DNA of 64,000 bases from Reticulitermes speratus (taxonomy: Eukaryota > Arthropoda > Insecta > Blattodea > Rhinotermitidae), in contig JAJKFL010000004.1 of assembly GCA_021186555.1 (NCBI GenBank), forward strand, positions 18,814,406 to 18,878,405, in the 5' to 3' direction. The notes below the pieces were generated by a model. It searched no databases. It was not told the DNA's origin and saw only the letters and a list, made by a program, of their open reading frames with translations. Made by a program: the position numbers and the translations under genes. Of this stretch, positions 12,381 to 23,200 are shown one piece after another (positions within the stretch are counted from its first letter, which is position 1; every line of letters begins with the position of its first letter).

Positions 12381-13011
12381 CTTTCGTGATGAAACAAATC
12401 GTCAGTTCATACACAACATATGCCATCTGACCATAGCCATGCTTATTCCCCTGTCCAACTGGTCCAGCACGTCCACTTTTTATGTCACTTTGCTTTTCAC
12501 TTTATCCATCAGCACATACATTGCCCTTTCCAGACACAACAAGTCATGGCAACAGTTCTAAAAATTGTGAAAATTACAGAGTACATTCCATATTGTACGA
12601 GATCTAAAAAAGGTACCTACTGAGTGAGACATGCAGGCAAATGTGACCTTTTGTGTATTACTCCACATGACTGTGAATAAGCAAAACTGCACTGCACAAA
12701 CCCATGAACAAAGGGGGTCTGCCCTATATATATATATATATATAAATAAATTTAATTGAGACAGTGATATGACATTACATCCAGCATCAGCAGAAACATT
12801 ACAAGATTCCAAATGCTTTTACAGTATAGTAATAAACTCTTGAAAAAATGTTAAGATTTCTTAATATGTATAAGAAAGTGCATAACCTCAAGTAAGGATT
12901 CTGATAACGCTGTGGCATGAAATGACACTACATTTATTAAATTCTCATTGTCTAAATTCATGTCCAGCATGTACATCAGCTTATATCACACTATACATGC
13001 CAGTTTTTAGA
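12381..13011. other. 3' flank of FBXW2, no gene
   Basis: Holds a short (TA)n run at about 12725-12742 and the candidate polyadenylation signal. No other feature seen. Confidence 0.5.
12933..12938 (-). promoter_or_regulatory. Candidate polyadenylation signal of FBXW2
   Basis: AATAAA on the minus strand (TTTATT on plus), about 74 bases downstream of the FBXW2 stop codon. No transcript data support it. Confidence 0.45.
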
Positions 13012-15937
13012 TTATCCAGTAAGTCTGTCCCCAAGGTCCCGCCATGTAACTACTCGGATTTGTCCATTGAGCATTCCAAGTGCGATCACCATGTCATGGG
13101 GTTTCAGCAGTTCTAGTCCATCAAGCCATCTCGTTTCCCCAACCACTACCTGTGCCAGATCTGGTGTTGTTGAACTGGAAGTAAAGAAATCTAGCTGGCA
13201 TTAACTGTAATTAAGAAACTATGTACAATACAATGTTAAAAATAACAATTATAAAACTATGGTATACACTGGATAAATTATTCATTATGGAGTCACAGTA
13301 TGTGTTAAATGAAAGTGTTTCTTGCATGTAACAAGTGACATCCGAGTATAAAAAAATGAAATATTGCAGTCTACACCAACAATGTAACTCTCAAATTTGT
13401 ATTTCCTGTTACACCAATTACTGTTGCTGTATGTTGAATGTTAAATCCATTCTGTTAGGACTATAACTATATGTAACTGAGACAATATGACAATTGCATA
13501 CTGCGATATCCTGTTACAAAATATAAAACCTATAACTTGTGGAAACATCCTTGTAACACAGAATGTTTGGGTTTTGCTACATCTTCAATACAAGTTACAG
13601 AGTATATACTTAATATTATTTTCACCGTGCATGTTTATTAACACTAGTAAAACTGTACCAACACATGCACTTTTATTAAAACAATAATAGTTTTAAAAAA
13701 CAAGCCCTACATATGTTTCGGCCAGCTAACTGGCCATCATCAGGGGCAACTAGCAACAGAGTATATTTCATATTGCCGGACTTAGCAATGCAGAGTGGAC
13801 AGGATGATCAGTTGCCGTGATCAACAATGTTACCCACTCTACAGCGAGCAGTCTAGCGATAAAGAAATTACTCTCTGTACAACTGAATTTCATATTATAA
13901 TATCATTCAAACTGTTGACACTTGTGTTACCACCTGAACAAATTTATTATGTCTATCTTTCCTCAGTACTTCGATTACTTTACAGTGTTGTAATATTGTA
14001 CCACCACCACCCCCTTCCCAGTAAGTCTTAGTTATTATGGGTGGGGCCTTTATAAAATGTACAGTATCACACAACATAATAATTTACACCTACTCCCCTA
14101 CATTACCTGTGTATTATTTAATATAAAAGACCTTTCTCCAAACATTATCTTTTACACTTACCTCATTTGAACAGGTAATCAAACTCCAAAAGACTGTTTC
14201 TACTAATGCAGTTTACAGTTTTCTTCAAAACCACATCTCACTAAGACTTCAGATTTTCCTTATATGGAGGTTTCTGTTATAATGAGCTTTTAATGTACTT
14301 ACAAGCATACAGTTTCCATGTTGTACAGTCACAGGAGATTGTAAATACAACCACAACTTGTAACTGGCAAATTGCTCTTGACATTACCTGGAATGTGGCA
14401 GATGACAGCCTCCAATCACATTTCCACTTGATACCTCTATCACCAATAGGTTGTACTTATTTGTGTGACTGTGGGGCAGCAGAATCAGTGCAAATTTCTC
14501 TCCTATAGCCAAGAGTTTCCGTACTTTTCGTTTCAAGTACACTTCACATACTCGTGTCCTTGTAGCCAAACTTTCCAGCACAATTTCAGCATTACCATCT
14601 TCATCATCCTTTACCATTGACTGTTTTACATATGACACTTTTCCATTCTGCACATAACAACCAGGTGTGTAAAAATTGTGCACCGGATTCAATGGAATTT
14701 CTATGACAGACGTTTCAACTTCACCTATATCTCCAAATATATTACCATCTTTAGATTCACTTGGCCATGAGAATATTCTAACATGGTCTCTAGTTTTTGT
14801 AAGCAGTGAATGCTTCCCTTTATATAAAGTTCTACTATTAAAACAACCCAGTGTTGGCAACAGAGTCACTTGAATCACCCAATGACTATGACATGTGAGC
14901 GTTTTAACAAGACTTCCAGTGCTGAGACACCAGATTTTTGCCATAAAATCTGTAGCACCACTCAATATGAGATCTATATCTATACTCAGACTTATAGACA
15001 TGATGACACCAGTGTGTCCATAATATTCCTGGCAGAGGCTTGCTTGACAAGTATCTTTACAGATGTCCAGACTCCAAGCTGTGATATGGCCAGAACTATG
15101 GCCAAACACCAACATCTTACCATCCTGCACCTTCAAGCAAGATATTCTTTTGGGCACCGAGAACAGTCCGATTAGCTCATAGTCATCTGTACGCCATATA
15201 CCAACTTGATCATCAGCACCTATAAAAGAAAAAGAATTTTCATGAAAAAGTAAACTAATATCTGTCTCAATGTACTACTTATAAATGACTGATGAAAACC
15301 TTACTTGCAATAAGAAATCCACTGCAGTAATCCAAACCTGTAATCTGTTCTAAACTTAAATATGTTGCATGAATATCTTGATGATGGAAAGCTGACCCAG
15401 TATGAATTCCTTCAATCTGTTTGAGAGTTGATAAGCAAAGGGTTTTCCAATTAACAGTATCTTGTTTTATGGTGCTAATTCCCATTCGGTAACATTTCCT
15501 ACGCCACACTTCACTAAGTGACGATATTAACCTAGAGCATAACAAATCATGTTTTATTCATAATATAAAATACAGAGTGGTGTATTCTAGTTACATACTT
15601 TTGTTGGGTAATATACTAGTTCCCTCCAATTACAATGCATAATTTATATATTATCCTTAACTTTATACACACCCATTCCATTCTTTACTAACACAGCAAG
15701 CTGACACCAATGACTTAGTATCAATGTAATGGCAGATTTGTTCCAAAAGTTCAGTTGGTAGTGAAATAAGAATGTCTTGGTACAGGATGCTTGAAATATG
15801 TTTTGAGATATTGTAACGCTGGTTTGGAGTGCACTCCTGTAGAAGGGTATGGAAGGTTGTTAACTGCAGTTCTGGTGACAGACCTTTAAATGCTTCTGAC
15901 ACTTTGTCGAGCCATTTGTGAAACTTCGCTATCTCCT
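13012..15937 (-). CDS. FBXW2: F-box/WD repeat-containing protein 2 (exons 2-5; exon 1 not resolved)
   Basis: Minus-strand exons: 15673-15937, 15305-15531, 14388-15219, 13012-13174 (stop TAA at 13012-13014). All have GT..AG borders and compatible phases. Exon 2 begins inside EEIAKFHKWLDKVSEAF, like the WLDNIS opening of vertebrate FBXW2, and carries the F-box (SLPTELLEQICHYIDTKS, then CCVSKEWN). Exon 3 has LSEVWRRKCYRMGI and VNWKTLCL. Exon 4 carries WD repeats such as FGHSSGHITAWSL, YYGHTGVIMSISL, GATDFMAKIWCLSTG and CHSHWVIQV. The last exon has VVVGETRWLDGLELL and ends RVVTWRDLGDRLTG, matching the family C terminus. FBXW2 is a substrate receptor of SCF (Skp1-Cul1-F-box) ubiquitin ligases. The located exons encode about 495 residues against about 454 in human. 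Exon 1 is missing: an ATG with a donor at about 16590-16601 (MDRR) does not match the phase of exon 2. Confidence 0.92.
13622..13760 (-). mobile_element. Penelope-like element end fragment in FBXW2 intron 4
   Basis: On the minus strand a hammerhead-like motif (13747-13704) is followed by TTTTAATAAAAGTGCATG at about 13665-13682, and then by ATGCACGGTGAA (about 13622-13633). This order matches the right arm and extension of the element at 19264-20370. No coding remnant was recognised nearby, so this is a terminal fragment. Confidence 0.7.
13704..13747 (-). ncRNA. Hammerhead ribozyme-like motif A (type I)
   Basis: Minus strand, 44 nt. Stem I GCCC/GGGC (4 bp), core CUGAUGA, one unpaired U, stem II GGCCAG/CUGGCC with a UUAG loop (6 bp), then GAAAC, loop AUAU, GUA as the predicted cleavage triplet. 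It is the best-paired copy in the window. The U between core and stem II departs from the canonical hammerhead. Activity untested. Confidence 0.75.
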
Positions 15938-16773
15938 CTGAAAATACGAAACACAGTTCGGTACTGGGTACTGAAACTAATACTAAATGTTTGGTTCAAG
16001 TACACTGAATGGGTGAAACTCGTATCAGTAACTCTAGGCCAGAACCCACTCATATTGAACGTTACAAGCGGAATTTCTACCACCATATTAGGAAAACTAA
16101 AATGTAAACTGGCCATTTACGTTTGTTTCCAACTCCTGAAGATTCCGATTTTTCCATCACTCAGTGTCGCAACACTAAACAGCAGCAGATGGCACACATA
16201 AAAGGCGCACTGCTACAGGAACTCTTATTTCAAACATAAGTTTCTAATCACAGGTAAAAGCTGAACTTGTCAAATTAGGAGAGTTCTCTTATTTAATAAA
16301 TGAAAACTTTTAAATGTACAGTACATTCCTCCTTTGGCGACTATTTACTGGCACAATTTAGAAAGATCCTGTTAAAGAAATTCGACCATACAACACCTGC
16401 CCAGCTGGTATCAGGTGTTCTCCAACTGATGTACTTCAGTCGTATTTAACGCCAGTTTCAGACGCAAACAACCATAACGTCAACAGACGCATAGTGCAAC
16501 CAAGGCGACGAAACCACGGATACCGTAAACGAAACGAAGAACCTGTGAGCAGAAGGACGGTTACAGTACGCACATGAGTGACTACTAACCTCCGATCCAT
16601 GACCGCAACTGTTTCAGAGCAAAATGCACACACACACATTACAACTGACTGCACAAAACATTGTCGCTGTAATTGACAGTTGGTGGGCAGCGCAGGAGTT
16701 GGAAGAGGTTAGTGCGTAGCATTCCAGCTTGATTGTGTTTTAATAAGTTACAGGCTTAGAGCGTCTAATAACA
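15938..16773. promoter_or_regulatory. Shared head-to-head interval between FBXW2 and VPS45
   Basis: About 0.8 kb separates FBXW2 exon 2 from the VPS45 start codon, with the genes diverging. The stretch around 16380-16700 is richer in CG than its surroundings, as expected for a housekeeping bidirectional promoter. It must also contain FBXW2 exon 1 and the VPS45 5'UTR. No TATA box is evident. The 72- to 103-codon ORFs here look like chance frames. Confidence 0.6.
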
Positions 16774-17183
16774 ATGAATGTGGTATCAGCTGTTAAAATG
16801 TACATAACTAGAATGACAGAAGAAAGCGGCCCAGGAATGAAAGTACTGCTAATGGACAAACAAACCGTAAGTATTTGTATTCTAAACGTTCTTTCACATC
16901 TAGTGGTAATGTACGTTAATAGCCCTTCATTGAACTTCGAAGGGAAATAATAGTTATTAGTTTTCGTCCTCAAAACTGTACAATTTTATTAAAGTATGCC
17001 TAATTGCATAATCATATTAAAATTGGCGACATGTTTCGACCATATAGGTCATCTTCAGGCCCTCAGTTGCTACAAAAATGTAAATCTGGATTTGCAAACG
17101 ATTGGAAATGCCTACTGAATTTTCATGTGGTTGAGATCTCACTCAGGTGTAGGATATAACATAGAATAAACTACAGGTATTAC

Positions 17184-17214
<31 letters not shown>

Positions 17215-20200
17215 ATAACATTCATTCCAGTAGGTTGTTGATGTATTGTTGGTGGGTGGTGTATGAGAAAACTTGATATACATTGTAGTTTAGCTACAGG
17301 TCATAGGCAGCTTGTCCGTAACTACTGTAGGTTGCATACTTTTATGTCTTATATTGTGATTATAGTTGTATTGGGTTGTTATTAAACTGTTGATTACCAG
17401 CAAAGTGGCTTAATATTGTGCATCAACTTACACGTCGCTTGGTTATGTATATTAGGGTCATGATATTGTATGGTAATATGTGTTCTCATCCACCCACTTT
17501 CAGCTGAGGAACTTTACTCAAAGGGAGAATTTGTTGGCTTCCTACCTAGAATTTTACCACGGTACAGTTTTAGCGGGATGAATATTTATGTCTGATTTTA
17601 AAGTGTGTGTTGTAGTTTGGGTCTTACGCCACGTTCCTGGTCAATTTTTGACACTGCACTTTACGTATGTCATATTAGGTTTGTGTTAAGGTAGGCCATA
17701 TCTGGCAGGCATAGATGGGTTGGGGATCACACCCTCTGAACAATCATATTTTCTTTCTAGATGAAAGTTTTGCTTTTCGTGAAATGTACTGCTTTAGCTA
17801 TTTACTGGGGTTGAAGCACTGATTTTATGTATATAGTTTGTTGTAATAATGTTATTTCTAATAGGACTCATTTGTTTGACTATATGTACATTTGTACTGT
17901 TTTTATCCATTCTATTTTACTATGACTATTTCCACATCCTTTGATTGTGCTCTGTATGGATCTATGGAAAATGAATAAAATATTGAATATATTGAATATA
18001 GAATGTTGAGGTTTGATATATGATCCATCATGGTGGATTTGCGTTTGTCATCAAGGCGTGGCAGAGTGCCATCAGATTTATATACCTGTAACCTTGCATG
18101 ACAAATTTTTGTAATGACACTCGGACCAACCCAGTTCATAGGAACCAACATTTTCTTCTTGGTGTTGTAGTATGATTCAGATACTTGATATCCACTCAGT
18201 TTCTGCAACTTTGATGGCATTGCATCAGTCCAAGTGTAACATATGTGAACTTCATTACAGACTAGTATTGTGAGCATGGTGTATGGGCAGTCAGAAATCT
18301 TGCAGAGAGAGGTATATCTGTTTGAGAGGATTGACTCAGGTGGACAGCGTGAAAGTATGAACATCTCAAATGTATTACATTCTTAAGACCAACCAAAGAA
18401 AATGTTGCTCTTCTGTCCCAGGAATTGCGATGTCCAAGATATGGAGTATATTACATATGTAAGTTTAAAGTGACTTATTTATTTTTATGTTGAAGATTGT
18501 GGTTGTTTGGGATGTGATACTGTATAGTCTGGTATAAAGTCACTGTTCCAGAGGAACCTGTTGCTGTCATATTCAAGGTATCTGATCACAGCAGACTACA
18601 CAATGTCATGTCCCAGAAGATTCTAATATTCTTAGTCACTGCTATGAAAACCTCAAATTTCACATATTTTTATTCTGTTTATATCATTTTTGGTCCATAA
18701 AACCAGACTTTGTATCTCTTTAATTAGTTACTTTGAGTGCAAGTGTAGTTTGAAGATTCCAGTCTTCTGGATTATGGCAGTGTGTTGGTTGGTGTATGTA
18801 GGTACCAGTGGTTCCAAAGATCGAGGCAGCAAGCTCTTCTAAAACGGTGGTACTTGTATACCACTATACATTGTGTGATATCTCAGAAGACTGGCATCTT
18901 CATCAAAATCACTTTGAGAACCTCACATCACACCAGTCTAATTTGATTTTCATAAATGTATTTCTAACTCAGCCCATACAGGGGTGCATGAATCCCAGGT
19001 GACTAAATTTCGTAAGGTGGCGGCTGATATTTTTGGATCCTCAGTATGGAACGTCATGTCACCCTTTTGGCACCTAGAATTTTGAGATGTCTACTAGATA
19101 TTTGGAAAATATGTGGAGTCTTGAATTACATCACTTATTACTGATGCAGTGATGCAGACCAACCATGATGTGTTCACCACCTGTTAATGATTTATAAACA
19201 CTATGTGTACTAACATGTAAATCCATCTAGTGTTGAAGTGGTGATTTAGATTTACTTCAGTATTGAACAATTTATACCAACAAATGCACACAGACATACA
19301 ATGTCAATGGTTTCTTTTATTAATAGCTTGCCCCAATACGTATTTCGGCGTGCTTACATCGCCATCTTCAGGGGTCGTTGAAGTTTTTAACATAGACCAA
19401 TATTTATAAAATACATCATAACAGCCATAGTTATGTATACTAATGTTACAATGTTAATCAGTAATCACTATATATAAAAAATTGTACAATAGTAAATATT
19501 AATAAAATTAATAAAACAGTATAAAATTATTGGGTAGGTTACATAGTTTAATGTAACTGATAAATTATTGGCAGAGAGGTCTTGCTTTTTGGCTTGTGTG
19601 TTGCTGTACGTTGGTTATCTGTTGAAATATTGCAAGTAATTAGGGCCATGACAATTAAAAAGTAATTATGAGCATTCGTATAGGTTTGCAAGTTAGGTAT
19701 TAACGTACCAGTGTGTGCTGCTGTGCGGTGAAATGTCCTTGTCGCACGGTATCTGTGTGGTGACTGGTATTGATTTTTTAGTGTGTTTACGTGTATCAGC
19801 TGGTTCGGGGTTTTTTTACACATGCGTAGATGGGGTAGTTGGATTGATGATTTTAAATAAAATGTTCTGTTCGCCTTGTTGCTGTTCTTGGATTAGTGTA
19901 CCATTTTGGTGGAGATATTGTATATAGAAATTTTCCAGGATATTCATATGCCAACCCTTCCTACAGGACTTTATTAATGTCATAGTGGAGTTGATTGGGC
20001 CATATTCATGTTTATTGTTTAGAACATGCAGAGTTACATTAAACTATGTAACCTGCCCAATAATTTTTTACTGTTTTATTAATTTGATTAATATTTACTA
20101 TTGTACAATTTTTTATATATAGTGATTACTGATTAACATTGTAACATTATTATACATAACTATGGCTGTTACGATGTATTTTATAAATATTGGTCTATGT

Positions 20201-23200
20201 TAAAAAACTTCAACGACCCCCTGAAGATGGCGATGTAAGCACGCTGAAATACGTATTGGGGCAAGCTATTAATAAAAGAAACCATTGACATTGTATTTCT
20301 GTGTGCATTTGTTGGTATAAATTGTTCAATTAAGCAAAAATGCACGGTGAATGCAACGTAAAATTCAATGTTACTTCAGTATGTTTTGTTACTTGGATAT
20401 TAATGTAACCAGCATCTGAAAGTTAAATGTAAACAGTGAGGTGGGTGCTATTTTTGCATTGCTTGCTAGGAAACTGTCAGAATATGTCTTTCTGGTTTTC
20501 TTTTCTGTGTAATGCTGAACCATTAGTTCAGGAACCAACTTTAGATGAAACTGACATAATTTTTTTTAATCCTAGTTATCAGTTTAATTCTAGCGTAATT
20601 ATTCCAAGCAGGTGAAAAACTTCATGTTCTGAAATCTACAGAGTTTTAATTTAGATTGTGTATAATAAAGAACACTGCTGAAAGCAGCTGTTACTGCACC
20701 TGTTTCTAAATTGAGAAAGAAAAGTGTAGCGCTGTGTGAATTTAAAGAATAGAGATGCTTACAGGAACTTTGGGTTGTATAAAAATATGTAGTATTGTAT
20801 GTGTAATCAGATGAAGAAAGAACAATGGGATGGACATACAGCTAAGGCATAAAACAAAAAGTGTATAAGATACGGTCTTCTGGGATGTGATGGTGTGTAG
20901 TTAGCCTCTGTCTTCAGGATCCTGAAGATGTAGGCAGAGATTCCTCTGAAACATTGGTACACTTGATTAAGGTGAGTAGTTATGTTGCAAGAAACAGTTG
21001 CTCCTTCAGCAGAATATGTTGTCTTCATCACTCTGTGTGTATTGGACATTGACTGTGGCACTGTCACTGGCTAGATAACCACTAGCCTTTGTTGGGTTAT
21101 ACTGAACTATACATCATTATGTCCTAGCATACCATAAACATAATGTTCACTGCCATGGAAACCCAAGGTCTCAAAAAATACATATATACCATTGGTTTAG
21201 AAATCATTGGAAAGCAACCATTTAGAGGCTGAGAAAGAGATAGGACGTTAATATTAAGATTACTCCTAAGGACCTAAGCTTTGACGGTGGGAGGTGCTGG
21301 GTGGACCTGTCATAAGATTCTGTCCATTGAGTTGTGTTTTTTTTAACATTGTTGATCTTTAAGTTATGTTATTACAGTATGTTAGTTAATTTAAGTTTAT
21401 AGTCTATTTAAGAATGCTGCATCTCCTTTTGTGGTTGCTGATCATAGAATTAGCAAAGGTGGCAATGTTTGGAAAAAGGAAAGGTTTTTGAAAGATTTAT
21501 GTATTCAAAGAGCTTATACAGGTATGAAATTCAGGCACCTTTCAAGTTATTACTTTGGACCAGTGGCTTCACATTGTGGCTAATGCACCTTGGTACCTTA
21601 TTAAGAAGCAAATTCACGAGGATTTGGAGTTTTCCTTTTTCACTGACCACATCAGAGCACTAACTGAGGGTTAGCTTGTGTGGAGAACCCCCCCCCCCCC
21701 CCCCCCCGGGTTCAACAAGTTGGAAAGCACTTGTGCAACTGAGAACTGACCAGAGTTGTCTGAGGCCTTGGCGAAAAGTGGCTAAGTCAGCAGTCCACTT
21801 GAAACTGCCCATAATAAGGCAGTCATGTTGGCAGAATAAACTGCTACTTTGGTGATTGCCATCCTAATGTGCTTTTACTGTCTTCTAACTTTAAAACCTT
21901 CCTCTGCAGGTTGTTATACTTATTCATGTTAGAAGCCTGACTGGCGTTTATGTCTTTGATTATTGCCATTGTGTTGTGCTTTTAGGATCCAGATATGGGA
22001 TGTAATATAACATGCGCTTTTTACCTTTTACTCATTGTTTTTATGCAAGCCTGATGATGATCCAAATAGAGGATTGAAACATGTAGCTGCTTTACAGTTT
22101 GATATATAATAAAAGTTGTTTTTAGACTGACTGTGAATTGTATTGAATGAGAATAAAGTTTATTTATAGTTGGAAAGTACTAGGGACAGTTTATTCAATA
22201 AACTGTCCCTAATACTTCCCAGCTACCCCAGCTGAGGTTTTTTTGTGATTTTTTTTAGTTCTAATGCGCATACCAAGGTGTAATTAAACGACAGGACAGA
22301 GCATGACCCGCATTTCCCTCGCCCAGTCATGGAGGCCTTTGGCCACAGTAACTCTGTCACCTCCTTCTTCCCTCAGGTTCCAGAGGCATTCTCTTGGTTT
22401 GAACCCCAGACATCCAGCCAACCAAAGTTTCCCCTCCCTTCCCCACAGCAAAAGGAACATACTGCCATTTGTAGCAGAAGTCTGTATTATGACCACATCA
22501 AGGCCCCCAGCCACAAGAGGAAACCCATTAGTGTAAGCACAATCCCTGTTGTAGCTTTAAGGCATCCATGTTATAGCCCAGTAATGTGTATGCAGAAATG
22601 GCTAAACAGATCAAAGGAGTGCAAGTCTCTACCACTAATGTTTTGGTTTGTATTGGAAGGATATTTTGTTTGTCATGGCCTCAGAAGTGTTTAAATAGTC
22701 TTAACTGTGACTCACATTGTAAAAAGTTTAATCTGTTCCTCATAGAAACTGAATAAAGACACAATATATATTTTCTTGTATAGGGGTACATTTTTTGAGG
22801 ATATGCAGCACATCACTTGTCATGTTTCTGCTCTTTTTAGTTGACTGCAGATATCCTTAAATTATATTCCTTAGGACAATGATGCCTTCGAGGTCATTGT
22901 ACAGTTCATATTATGAACTGAGTGAACAGAAGCTCTGGTACCATTTTAGTTGTCAGTTTCTAACATTGTTTCTATTTACTGTGGCTTAAGATTTCAGTAA
23001 CATTATAGCAAAGGCAGACATAAAAACTCTAGCTGAATCTGATGAGCAAGAAGTGGTTCGGGAAGTTCAGGAGTTCTATAGTGACTATCTGGCATTGAGT
23101 CCTCATCTTTTCTCACTCAGTATTACAGCATGTGCCCAAGGTTAGTAAAAATTATCAGGTGATAGAAAGTGTACAGAACTGTGCCTTCATGGCTTTGTTA

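Larger units (their letters stand above)
19264..20370 (-). mobile_element. Penelope-like element, 5'-truncated, with inverted terminal arms
   Basis: A 12-bp target duplication TTACTTCAGTAT (19252-19263 and 20371-20382) bounds the insertion. Inverted arms lie at about 19263-19558 and 20032-20329, nearly identical over 296 bp. Each arm carries a hammerhead-like motif. Between them the minus strand encodes the C-terminal tail of a PLE GIY-YIG endonuclease. The right side has about 41 extra bases beyond the palindrome, including AAAAATGCACGGTGAATG, with no partner on the left. A one-sided extension next to a pseudo-LTR is a known PLE trait. It lies in VPS45 intron 2. Confidence 0.85.

Noticed and set aside
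14676..15175. Plus-strand ORFs across this interval
   Set aside because: They are antisense to the WD40 exon of FBXW2.
17912..18364. 150-codon minus-strand ORF, at first resembling a retroelement integrase tail
   Set aside because: It is antisense to VPS45 exon 2, whose plus-strand translation is strongly conserved; the ORF is a shadow.
22284..22694. ORFs of 76-121 codons on both strands
   Set aside because: No conserved motif, no splice context with VPS45, and composition looks like a decayed repeat; frame openness alone is weak.
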